This document shows positions 1 to 6,244 of a stretch of 12,839 bases of DNA, piece after piece. Each line of letters begins with the position of its first letter. The stretch's first letter is position 1. A program made the translations under genes and the position numbers. This DNA is from Fimbriimonadaceae bacterium. GTDB taxonomy: Bacteria > Armatimonadota > Fimbriimonadia > Fimbriimonadales > Fimbriimonadaceae. Location: positions 1-12,839 of the forward strand of contig CANFJD010000050.1 in assembly GCA_947447315.1 (NCBI GenBank), written 5' to 3'. The notes beneath the pieces were generated by a model. The model was given only the letters and a program-made list of their open reading frames with translations, was not told the DNA's origin and did no database searches.

Positions 1-1
1 C

Positions 2-1114
2 GGCATGGCCTTCCACGCCGAAACGGGGCAGATTGACTACCGCGCCGAATATCACCGGATCGTCGCCCATGATGGTCAGTGCGGGTGCATCTTGCGCGCT
101 CTCCGCGAGCACCAGATGAGTCCAAATGCCGAATTCCTCAAGCGAATTTGGCCAAAAATTAAGCGGGCCACAGAGTTTCTGATTAGCGAAGACAAAGACG
201 AAAACGGGATCCTGGAAACCGCGCAGTACAACACGTTAGATGCCGCGTGGTGGGGCAAAATCGCCTGGATTTCATCACTGTACGTCGCCGCTCTTCGCGC
301 CAGCGAAGTGATGGCGAGAGAAATGGGCGACGCCGTATTCGCGGAGCGTTGCGGCAAAATCGCCGCCCGTGGCTCTGAGAACCTCGTAAAAGAGCTCTAC
401 AACGGTGAGTACTTCATCCACCTGACGGACGCCGCCCATCCCGAATCGAATAACACCAACATCGGCTGCCACATCGATCAGTTGTATGGTCAATCATGGG
501 CCTGGCAGGTTGGTTTGCCGCGAATCGTGCCCAAGGAACATGCCATTTCTGCGTTGAAGTCTTTGTATAAGTACAGCTTCTGGGAAGACGTATGGGAATA
601 CCGCCGCCATGTCAAAGGCATACCGGGAGGGCGTTGGTATGCGACCCCCGGCGAAGGCGGCCTGGTCATTTGCAGCTTCCCCCGAGGCGGCGCCGCCGAT
701 TCAGTCGGCAAAGGATCGGACGCCTGGGCCGTCGGCTACTTCAACGAGTGCATGAGCGGATTTGAACACCAAGTGGTCGCCCACATGCTGGCGGAAGGAA
801 TGCTTACCGAAGGGCTGAGTGTCCTATACGCCATCCATGACCGCTACCAACCGTCGCGCCGAAATCCGTATAACGAGATTGAGTGCAGCGACCACTACGG
901 TCGCGCCATGGCTTCCTTTGGTGCCTACGTCGCCATCACCGGGTTCGAGGTGAACGGTCCTCGCCAAGAGATGAAGTTCGCTCCGCGAATCAAGGGGCGA
1001 TTCCGTGGTGCATTCATCAATGAACAGGGATGGGGAACGTATGAGCAATCATCATCGGGCGAAAAGACCGTCACTTACCGGTATCGCGTTCCAAAACCGG
1101 TCGGAAATACATAA
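2..1114 (+). CDS. GH116-family glycoside hydrolase, C-terminal part (5' end outside window)
   Basis: The reading frame is open to the left edge, so the ATG at 5 is probably internal. About 370 residues are present, whereas GH116 enzymes usually exceed 750. The family (bile-acid beta-glucosidase GBA2, bacterial TxGH116) hydrolyses beta-glucosides or beta-xylosides with an (alpha/alpha)6 catalytic domain. Numbering from the ATG at 5, family-typical stretches are the D23-G24 segment, DKDENGILE near 63-71, YNTLDAAWW near 75-83, and HIDQLYGQSW at 156-165, whose Asp158 aligns with the acid/base Asp of the family. Further ones are GFEHQ near 252 and RNPYNEIECSDHYGRAMAS near 286-304. The catalytic nucleophile Glu should lie in the missing N-terminal part. 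A DUF1801 gene follows after 3 bases, suggesting co-transcription. Substrate cannot be read from this fragment. Confidence 0.88.
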   Translation, partial: GMAFHAETGQIDYRAEYHRIVAHDGQCGCILRALREHQMSPNAEFLKRIWPKIKRATEFLISEDKDENGILETAQYNTLDAAWWGKIAWISSLYVAALRASEVMAREMGDAVFAERCGKIAARGSENLVKELYNGEYFIHLTDAAHPESNNTNIGCHIDQLYGQSWAWQVGLPRIVPKEHAISALKSLYKYSFWEDVWEYRRHVKGIPGGRWYATPGEGGLVICSFPRGGAADSVGKGSDAWAVGYFNECMSGFEHQVVAHMLAEGMLTEGLSVLYAIHDRYQPSRRNPYNEIECSDHYGRAMASFGAYVAITGFEVNGPRQEMKFAPRIKGRFRGAFINEQGWGTYEQSSSGEKTVTYRYRVPKPVGNT

Positions 1115-1117
1115 CCC

Positions 1118-1564
1118 ATGGACCCGCGACCTCCTTCCCTCGTCGAATTTCTTGCTCCGTATCCCGACGCGGTTCAGGAGGTCGCCTATGCGGCGAGAGC
1201 GATCCTATACGATCGGTTTGCTCCCATCAGCGAAATTTTTTACGACGCTACCCAAGCCGTGTGTCTGGGTTTCACCTACACGGATCACGAGCGAAACAAC
1301 TTCATCAACCTTGCCGTGTACGCCAACCATGTCAGCCTCATCTTTCCTTACGGGGCACAACTAGACGACCCGGAAGGTCGATTAAAAGGAACCGGCACTC
1401 GAGTCCACCACACTCGTCTAATCGGGGTAGAAGATCTAGAAGATCGCTACCTGACTGGTCTCATCGAACAAGCCCGCCGGCGAGCGGTGACTCCAAACGA
1501 ACCACTTCCCGAGACGATCATCGTAAAATCAATGCGAGGCCCAAAGCGTCGACCGACGGTTTAG
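1118..1564 (+). CDS. DUF1801 domain protein
   Basis: A 148-residue protein matching the DUF1801 pattern: an N-terminal helix (SLVEFLAPYPDAVQEVAYAAR, shown here as the region near 7-27), then the central strand region with LGFTYTD near 50-56, NLAVYANHVSLIFPYGAQL near 64-82, and GTGTRVHHTRL near 91-101. The fold is a small alpha/beta domain related to YdhG-like proteins. No enzymatic activity is established and I see no catalytic motif. The start ATG lies 3 bases after the glycosidase stop, with no purine-rich ribosome-binding site, so translation may depend on the upstream gene. Nothing links its job to glycoside breakdown. The family call is firm and the role unknown. Confidence 0.85.
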   Translation: MDPRPPSLVEFLAPYPDAVQEVAYAARAILYDRFAPISEIFYDATQAVCLGFTYTDHERNNFINLAVYANHVSLIFPYGAQLDDPEGRLKGTGTRVHHTRLIGVEDLEDRYLTGLIEQARRRAVTPNEPLPETIIVKSMRGPKRRPTV

Positions 1565-1583
1565 CCCGCCAACACTAAAAGTC

Positions 1584-1922
1584 ATGAACCCCAAGGGCAC
1601 CTTGCTCATCGTTTTTCTGAGTCATGTTGCGTTTATTGGCCTCCTCTGGGCGTTTATTCCCATGACTTCGAGTAGCAGTCCCACGTCAATAATCATCGCA
1701 TCGCTATCCGCCGCCGCTTGTATCTTGTGGTCGACGCTAAAGATATCTCCGCTTCAACCGCGTGGACTCTTTCAACAAAACGTTCTGGTTTCACTCGCCT
1801 TTGCGGATCTGATCATGCTCGTCGGCACTTTTATGGGAAGCAATCTCCCGCAAGGACTCTTCGCCGGCGTTTCGTGGTGCCTGATGTTTGTGTTCATATT
1901 TCCAAAAGTTCTGGCGGCGTAG
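1584..1922 (+). CDS. Small four-helix integral membrane protein, unknown function
   Basis: A 112-residue hydrophobic protein with four predicted membrane segments at roughly residues 7-27, 33-52, 66-85 and 89-110. Loops are short. The only charged residues are a few Lys, Arg and Asp, such as Lys4, Lys53 and Arg60 near helix ends. No family motif is recognised. It begins 19 bases after the DUF1801 stop on the same strand and could be co-transcribed. There is no clear ribosome-binding site ahead of the ATG. A second frame across the same DNA (1718-1948) has lower membrane character and no family resemblance, so I prefer this frame. Its sequence looks like ordinary inner-membrane protein, and I cannot assign a role. 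Confidence 0.65.
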   Translation: MNPKGTLLIVFLSHVAFIGLLWAFIPMTSSSSPTSIIIASLSAAACILWSTLKISPLQPRGLFQQNVLVSLAFADLIMLVGTFMGSNLPQGLFAGVSWCLMFVFIFPKVLAA

Positions 1923-1945
1923 CACAAGCCACTGCGGCAAGCGTG

Positions 1946-1957
1946 TAACATCGGCCT
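1946..1957 (+). promoter_or_regulatory. Possible -10 element for leaderless MBL hydrolase mRNA
   Basis: TAACAT at 1946-1951 is followed by six bases and then the ATG at 1958. This is the spacing expected if transcription starts at the A of the ATG. It fits the TANNNT pattern known for leaderless genes in some phyla. No -35 box is visible, and no ribosome-binding site precedes the gene. Confidence 0.3.
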
Positions 1958-2788
1958 ATGAGCACGCACACCCTGCCGATTGGCGATTTTCTGCTTACTA
2001 GCATCCCCATCTGGCCCGGCCGGATGATGAACCCGACGCAGCTATTCCTGGACCAAACCATCGATGAAATCGATGCTGCCCACGCCAAATTCCCGTACTA
2101 TTTTGGGGAGTCCAGCCAAGAACTCAAGTTCACGCTCAACGCATTCCTCCTGCGCGGACCGAATGGTAATGTCCTCATCGACACCGGCGTCCCCTCCGAA
2201 ACCCAACCGTCACCGCTCATGAGCGGGCTCGCTGAAGTCGGACTAACCCCCGCCGATATCAATTTCGTCGTCTTCACTCACCGCGATTTCGATCATATCG
2301 GTGGCGGCACTCTAAACGGACAGCCTGCCTTCCCCAATGCTCGATACATCCTGGGTCACACCGAGTACGAGCACTTCTGCCACGACGAGGGCCGCGCTGA
2401 AATGTTTGCCAACCACATCGCTCCCTTAGAAAATGCCGGTCTGCTTTCAGTAGTTGATAACGACGCGGAGATCGTTCCCGGTGTGCATCTTTATCTCACC
2501 CCTGGGCACCGTTCCGGCGCCACCAGCGTCACCGTGAATCTCCGTACCACCCACCACGGCGCCATCATCCTTGCCGACACCTGGCATTCTGCCATCCAAG
2601 TCAGCCTTCCGCATTGGCACATGATGTTCGACGAAGACGGTCACGCCGCCAGCGCTACCCGCCGCCAAGTCATCGAAATGGCCGAACGCGACGATCTGCT
2701 CGTCGCTGTTCCCCACACCATCGACCACGGTTTCGGCAAAGTCCGTCGTGACGAACATGGCTACAAGTGGGATCCCTTCACGGAGTAA
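1958..2788 (+). CDS. MBL-fold metallo-hydrolase (lactonase/glyoxalase II-like superfamily)
   Basis: A 276-residue metallo-beta-lactamase-fold hydrolase of the COG0491 type. Visible elements in order: LIDTG at 73-77, the metal motif H108-R-D110-F-D112-H113 followed by IGGG, the PGH motif with His184, the bridging Asp207 in ILADTWH, and the C-terminal His253 in VPHTIDH. The usual signature is HxHxDH; here the second His is Asp, a variant found in a subset of this superfamily, so metal binding at site 1 may differ. There is no signal peptide, so it is probably cytoplasmic. Length and layout resemble quorum-quenching lactonases, but the substrate could be any ester, lactone or thioester. It lies 35 bases after the membrane-protein gene. 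The superfamily is firm; the substrate is unknown. Confidence 0.88.
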   Translation: MSTHTLPIGDFLLTSIPIWPGRMMNPTQLFLDQTIDEIDAAHAKFPYYFGESSQELKFTLNAFLLRGPNGNVLIDTGVPSETQPSPLMSGLAEVGLTPADINFVVFTHRDFDHIGGGTLNGQPAFPNARYILGHTEYEHFCHDEGRAEMFANHIAPLENAGLLSVVDNDAEIVPGVHLYLTPGHRSGATSVTVNLRTTHHGAIILADTWHSAIQVSLPHWHMMFDEDGHAASATRRQVIEMAERDDLLVAVPHTIDHGFGKVRRDEHGYKWDPFTE

Positions 2789-2801
2789 ACCGACTTTCGC
2801 T

Positions 2802-2857
2802 AACTAGCCAGGCTCATGCTACGTTTATATTACTGGCGTTTTTGGCAAACTAGCCAG
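2802..2857. repeat. Two direct copies of AACTAGCCAG upstream of the antiporter gene
   Basis: Identical 10-base copies lie at 2802-2811 and 2848-2857, 46 bases apart start to start. They flank a possible -10 hexamer, TATATT at 2826-2831. The gap between the MBL and antiporter genes is only 80 bases, so the copies occupy a sizeable share of it. They could be regulator binding sites, but chance is not excluded. Confidence 0.4.
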
Positions 2858-2868
2858 ACCTTTCACCG

Positions 2869-4182
2869 ATGAAAGATTTAGACCTCGGCATTCTGTTCTT
2901 CCTCCAAATGGCCATCATCACCTTGGCGTGCCGGGTCGTCGGTCGGCTCGGTCGCTACATTGGTCAAACCCAAGTGGTGATGGAGATGGTCACCGGCGTC
3001 CTCCTCGGCCCCAGCCTTTTTGGTCTCCTCCTTCCGCAGTATCAAGCCGCCCTATTTCCGCAGAAATACCCGCTTGTGCTTGACGGCGTCACGCACGAGG
3101 TGCGGCATCCTTCGATGCAGATTTTGTACATCATTGCCCAATTGGGATTGGTGCTCTACATGTTCCTCGTTGGAGTGGAATTCGATGTCAACCTCATAAA
3201 GAAGAGGGTGGGTTCGGCCGTTCTCGTCTCGGTATCCGGTGTCCTGGTCCCATTAATCCTCGGGATCGCCTTCGGCTTTTTCCTCCACAGTCAGGCTACG
3301 GTCGGGACCTCTGTCTACTTCGGTCCAAACGTTTCCTCCGTCAATGCCGCCCTCTTCATGGGCGCATCGATGTGTATCACCGCGTTCCCCATGCTGGCCA
3401 GAATCATCATGGAATCGGGACTCGCCCGCACGACCATGGGTACTCTCGCCCTTGGTGCCGGCGCCACCGACGATGCCATCGCCTGGTCCCTCCTCGCCGT
3501 GGTGTTAGCCGTCGAAGAGGGATCACCCCAGATCGCGTTCCTCGCCATCGGCGGCGGGCTGGCATTTGGAATCTTGATGATGACGGTCGGCAAACGGCTG
3601 CTCAACCGCATCGTGATCAAGGAAAAGGAAGAGATAAGCGCCGCCCAGTTCGGGGTAGTCGCTATCGCCCTCCTCATCTCCGCCTGGTTCACCGATTTTA
3701 TCGGGATCTATGCCGTTTTTGGAGCCTTTATTGCCGGCGCCGCTATGCCCCGCGGCCCCCTCTCAAACCAGGTGCGCGACAAAATCCACACCCTCGTGAC
3801 GGTCGTCCTCCTGCCCGTGTTCTTTGTCTACAGCGGACTCAACACCAAGCTCAGCCTTGTAAACACACCGACCCTTTGGATTGTTACGCTGGTCATCTGC
3901 CTCATCGCCATCGTCGGCAAAGGCGTCGCCTGCACGCTGGCTGCCCGCGCCGGCGGTGAAGGCTGGCGCGAAGCCTGGGCGATCGGTACCCTCATGAATG
4001 CCCGCGGACTCATGGAACTGATCATGCTCAATATCGGCCTTCAAGCCGGCATCATCACCCCCACGCTCTTCACTATGATGATCATCATGGCCGTCGTCAC
4101 CACTCTCATGACATCGCCTCTATACCGTTGGATCTACGGCCGCCACACCGTGGCAGCCGCCGCCTCCCCCGTCGCCAATTAA
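2869..4182 (+). CDS. CPA2-family cation/proton antiporter, transmembrane domain only
   Basis: A 437-residue polytopic inner-membrane protein with about 12-13 hydrophobic segments. Family features include the N-terminal QTQVVMEMVTGVLLGPS stretch near 33-49, LYMFLVGVEFD near 96-106, and GAGATDDAIAW at 197-206. The Asp201-Asp202 pair in the latter corresponds to the ion-binding acidic pair of CPA2 antiporters such as NapA. Family members exchange Na+ or K+ for H+. Kef-type relatives carry a C-terminal nucleotide-binding RCK/TrkA-N domain; here the protein ends soon after the last helix, so no such control is built in. There is no recognisable ribosome-binding site before the ATG. The 80-base upstream gap holds two direct repeats and a possible TATATT box. 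Cation specificity is not readable. Confidence 0.92.
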   Translation: MKDLDLGILFFLQMAIITLACRVVGRLGRYIGQTQVVMEMVTGVLLGPSLFGLLLPQYQAALFPQKYPLVLDGVTHEVRHPSMQILYIIAQLGLVLYMFLVGVEFDVNLIKKRVGSAVLVSVSGVLVPLILGIAFGFFLHSQATVGTSVYFGPNVSSVNAALFMGASMCITAFPMLARIIMESGLARTTMGTLALGAGATDDAIAWSLLAVVLAVEEGSPQIAFLAIGGGLAFGILMMTVGKRLLNRIVIKEKEEISAAQFGVVAIALLISAWFTDFIGIYAVFGAFIAGAAMPRGPLSNQVRDKIHTLVTVVLLPVFFVYSGLNTKLSLVNTPTLWIVTLVICLIAIVGKGVACTLAARAGGEGWREAWAIGTLMNARGLMELIMLNIGLQAGIITPTLFTMMIIMAVVTTLMTSPLYRWIYGRHTVAAAASPVAN

Positions 4183-4244
4183 ACTCGTCGCGGCCACGAC
4201 GAGCCTTAACACAGTCATCCCCATCAACCAACCAAAATGTAAGC

Positions 4245-4796
4245 ATGACCATCGTTGATCAAATCATTGATCTGCTCGAGAACCACGGCGGGAGTCTGTA
4301 CTTCGGCGAGAACGTAACCGAAACCGAGCATGCTCTCCAAGCCGCCTACCTGGCAGAGCAAGCTGGGGCGCCGAAGGAACTCGTCGCCGCTGCCCTGCTG
4401 CATGATATCGGTCACTTACTCCATGGCCTTGGCGAAGACGTTGCCGATCACGGCATCGATGGCAAGCACGAAGATGTCGGATCTCATTGGCTAGAGGGTC
4501 GCTTCCCGGCTCAGGTCTTGGACTGCGTGAGGCTGCACGTAGACGCAAAACGGTATCTCACCGCCACCGAACCGGGCTATCTCGCCGACCTTTCGGAAGC
4601 ATCCAAGCGCAGTCTGGACCTTCAAGGAGGACCCTTCACTCCGCAGGAAGTTACGGAGTTTGAAGCCCGCGAGCCATTCTTCCGGGAAGCAATCCAAGTC
4701 CGCCGCTGGGACGATGAAGCCAAGGTGGTCGGACTCCAAGTTCCGTCCGCCGAGCACTACCGGAGCCTCCTAGAATCTCTCGTAATTCCCGTTTAG
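4245..4796 (+). CDS. phnZ: PhnZ-like HD-domain mixed-valent di-iron oxygenase (phosphonate degradation type)
   Basis: Starting at the ATG at 4245 gives 183 residues, close to PhnZ (about 190). The longer in-frame ATG at 4128 would overlap the antiporter and adds a basic, non-family N-terminus. PhnZ cleaves (R)-2-amino-1-hydroxyethylphosphonate to glycine and phosphate using O2. The key residues recalled for PhnZ all have counterparts: Tyr19 and Glu22 (YFGE), His29, His53-Asp54 (LLHDIGH), His57, His75, His98 and Lys102 (RLHVDAKRYL), and Asp156 (RRWDD). DVADHGIDGKHEDVG near 65-79 and SLDLQGGP near 123-130 are typical of the phosphonate-associated HD family. No PhnY, transporter or other phosphonate gene is in the window, so the substrate could be another alkylphosphonate such as those of TmpB-type relatives. 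It is convergent with marR. Confidence 0.83.
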   Translation: MTIVDQIIDLLENHGGSLYFGENVTETEHALQAAYLAEQAGAPKELVAAALLHDIGHLLHGLGEDVADHGIDGKHEDVGSHWLEGRFPAQVLDCVRLHVDAKRYLTATEPGYLADLSEASKRSLDLQGGPFTPQEVTEFEAREPFFREAIQVRRWDDEAKVVGLQVPSAEHYRSLLESLVIPV

Positions 4797-4810
4797 GCCA
4801 AGCCTAAACG
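4790..4810. terminator. Perfect 9-bp hairpin carrying both convergent stop codons
   Basis: CGTTTAGGC (4790-4798) pairs with GCCTAAACG (4802-4810) around a three-base CAA loop. The TAG of the oxygenase gene (4794-4796) lies in the left arm. The stop of the opposing marR gene (4804-4806 on the minus strand) lies in the right arm. Neither side has a run of T, so it is not a canonical intrinsic terminator. It could still stall or protect both transcripts. Confidence 0.5.
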
Positions 4811-5250
4811 CTGCGGCCAAGTTTCCGGAGCAATCGCTCTAGCTCAAGTTGCTCCGGTTCGGTGAGTGCCGAAAATGCCATCTCGATGCGACGCTGGTGT
4901 TCTGGCCAAATCTCTTCGAACCGGTCCCGTCCCTTGTCGGTCAGGTGTACCGTCACTACCCGCCGGTCTTCTGCCGACCGTACCCGTGTCACCAATCCGC
5001 CTTTCTCCATCGTGTCAATCACGCTGGAAAGGCTGTTTTGTGAACACAAGATCTTGTTCGCCACTTGAGAAATCGTTAGTGCCCCCGCATGCACCAACGC
5101 ATCCAGCACTCCAAACTGGGTCGCCGTCAAGCGATTTTCTGCCAATTGAATGTGTACAAACCGATTGACGCTGGTGCAAGCTCGGTTCAACTTAATGAAA
5201 TTGCGCAATGCTAAATCCAACGCGGGCTCGACCTTGTCCATTGGTCCCAT
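4804..5250 (-). CDS. MarR-family transcriptional regulator (MhqR-like by context)
   Basis: A 148-residue winged-helix dimeric regulator. The DNA-binding core is residues 41-106: LTATQFGVLDAL, the recognition-helix region CSQNSLSSVIDTMEKGGLV at 69-87, then the wing with RSAEDRRVVTVHLTDKG at 91-107. It is divergent from the ring-cleaving dioxygenase gene with only 42 bases between the two starts. This mirrors regulators such as MhqR that repress aromatic-ring dioxygenases and respond to quinones. Cys25 and Cys69 could sense electrophiles, but this is inference. The ATG at 5250 is preceded by GGAG with a four-base spacer; a second in-frame ATG lies at 5241. Its own -10 TATAAT lies inside a palindrome in the shared gap, implying autorepression. 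The family is firm; the ligand is inferred. Confidence 0.9.
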   Translation of the reverse strand: MGPMDKVEPALDLALRNFIKLNRACTSVNRFVHIQLAENRLTATQFGVLDALVHAGALTISQVANKILCSQNSLSSVIDTMEKGGLVTRVRSAEDRRVVTVHLTDKGRDRFEEIWPEHQRRIEMAFSALTEPEQLELERLLRKLGRSV

Positions 5251-5256
5251 TTTACT

Positions 5257-5279
5257 CCATACCGATTATATCGATATGG
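5257..5279. promoter_or_regulatory. Palindromic operator candidate overlapping the marR promoter
   Basis: A 23-base near-perfect palindrome. CCATA, then CGAT, reads outward-in on the left, and ATCG, then TATGG, on the right. Only one symmetric pair and the central bases fail to match. On the minus strand a perfect TATAAT (5270 to 5265) lies in its centre, 14 bases before the marR ATG. Size and position fit a MarR dimer site. Confidence 0.65.
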
Positions 5280-5294
5280 ATATAATTAATCCAT
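5276..5294. promoter_or_regulatory. Second palindrome overlapping the dioxygenase promoter and start codon
   Basis: ATGGAT (5276-5281) and ATCCAT (5289-5294) form a 6-bp inverted repeat with a 7-base spacer. It shares bases 5276-5279 with the first palindrome; the two centres are 17 bases apart. It spans the plus-strand TATAAT and ends within the dioxygenase ATG at 5293. It may be a second MarR site that blocks dioxygenase transcription. Confidence 0.5.
5281..5286 (+). promoter_or_regulatory. Consensus -10 TATAAT of the dioxygenase gene; leaderless start likely
   Basis: A perfect TATAAT ends six bases before the A of the ATG at 5293, so transcription would start at or next to the start codon. 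No ribosome-binding site exists upstream. The -35 region is weak (bases 5258-5263 at a 17-base spacing do not resemble TTGACA). Leaderless initiation is inferred from this geometry. Confidence 0.55.
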
Positions 5295-6228
5295 GAGCGT
5301 TTTGGGCATCCATCACATCACCGCCGTCTCCGCCCGTATCGAGACCAATCTAGCCATTTACACCGGCACTATGGGGATGCGACTGGTCAAGAAGAGCGTC
5401 AACCAGGACGATGTGTCGGCGTACCACCTGTTCTTCGCGGACGCTGCGGGAACGCCGGGGACGGACCTCACCTTCTTTGATTGGCCCACGATGGGTCCTA
5501 ACCAGCCTGGTGCCGCTTCCGTCGCCCTCACCACCCTTCGCGTCTCAGGCGACGCCCTCGATTTCTGGCACGATCGCCTGTCCGCCGCGAACCTAAATCC
5601 AATCCGCGACGAAGACCTCGCCGGTCGCGCCCGGATCCGGTTCGAAGATCCCGAGGGGCAACGCCTTGCACTTGTAGATGACACCGGTTTTCCCACCCAC
5701 TACTCGCCTTGGAACGCCACCGTGCCCGCCGGTAGCGAAGTCCGTGGCATTCTCGGCGTGGATATCGAAAGTGCTCGCCCCGATTCCACTCGCCGAGTTC
5801 TCGCGGAACTGCTCGGTTACGAAGACATTGACGGCCACCGGTTTTCCACCGAGAACAGCGAAGTGGTGGTGCGTGAACCCAGCGGACGCACCTTCGGGCA
5901 GCTCGGCGCCGGCGGAGTCCATCACGTCGCCTTTCGCGTGCGCGACGACCAAGAGCTAGCCACCATGCAAGAAAAGATCGAAGCATTCGGACTGCGCACT
6001 TCTGGCTACGTCGATCGCTTCTATTTCCACAGCCTCTACTTCCGTGAACCCGGCGGTGTTCTGTTCGAATTGGCCACCGACGGCCCCGGAATGCCGAGCG
6101 ACGAACCGGCTGATCGCCTCGGCGAACGCCTGGCCCTGCCGCCGTTCCTTGAATCGCGCCGCAGGGATATCGAAGCAAATCTCAAACCCTTGCCAGTTCC
6201 GGCGTACTTACAGAACGATGCATCGTAA
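5293..6228 (+). CDS. VOC-family ring-cleaving dioxygenase (MhqO/LinE-like)
   Basis: A 311-residue protein with two vicinal-oxygen-chelate (glyoxalase-like) halves, as in hydroquinone-specific MhqO, MhqA and LinE-type extradiol dioxygenases. The N-terminal half opens with LGIHHITAVSA (His7-His8) and includes KSVNQDD near 34-40 and LTFFDWP near 59-65. The second half has GVHHVAFRV (His210-His211) and FRE-PGG-FELATDGPG with Glu259, giving the expected two-His, one-Glu Fe(II) site. LALPPFLESRR near 280-290 is a family signature. The enzyme would open hydroquinone or catechol rings with O2 in the cytoplasm. It is divergent from marR and lies 16 bases before a pirin gene in the same direction, making a quinone or phenol detoxification unit. 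The exact substrate is inferred. Confidence 0.9.
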   Translation: MSVLGIHHITAVSARIETNLAIYTGTMGMRLVKKSVNQDDVSAYHLFFADAAGTPGTDLTFFDWPTMGPNQPGAASVALTTLRVSGDALDFWHDRLSAANLNPIRDEDLAGRARIRFEDPEGQRLALVDDTGFPTHYSPWNATVPAGSEVRGILGVDIESARPDSTRRVLAELLGYEDIDGHRFSTENSEVVVREPSGRTFGQLGAGGVHHVAFRVRDDQELATMQEKIEAFGLRTSGYVDRFYFHSLYFREPGGVLFELATDGPGMPSDEPADRLGERLALPPFLESRRRDIEANLKPLPVPAYLQNDAS

Positions 6229-6244
6229 CATTTGGTAGTTCATT

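Noticed and set aside
1430..1449. Direct repeat AGAAGATC within the DUF1801 gene
   Set aside because: Two short copies in coding sequence explained by adjacent Glu-Asp codons.
3372..3959. Open frame of 195 residues on the plus strand inside the antiporter gene
   Set aside because: Arg/His/Pro-rich shadow of the correct frame, which shows clear membrane segments and the DD motif.
4075..4088. Perfect 14-base palindrome ATGATGATCATCAT
   Set aside because: It arises from Met and Ile codons in a membrane helix of the antiporter and is not placed near a gene boundary.
4128..4244. N-terminal extension of the PhnZ-like protein from the upstream ATG
   Set aside because: It overlaps the antiporter end, is basic and proline-rich, and has no family match; the ATG at 4245 gives the normal length.
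5528..6178. Long open frame on the minus strand opposite the dioxygenase gene (216 residues)
   Set aside because: Arg-rich composition with no family resemblance, and it lies antisense to a gene with complete VOC motifs; it is a codon-bias shadow.
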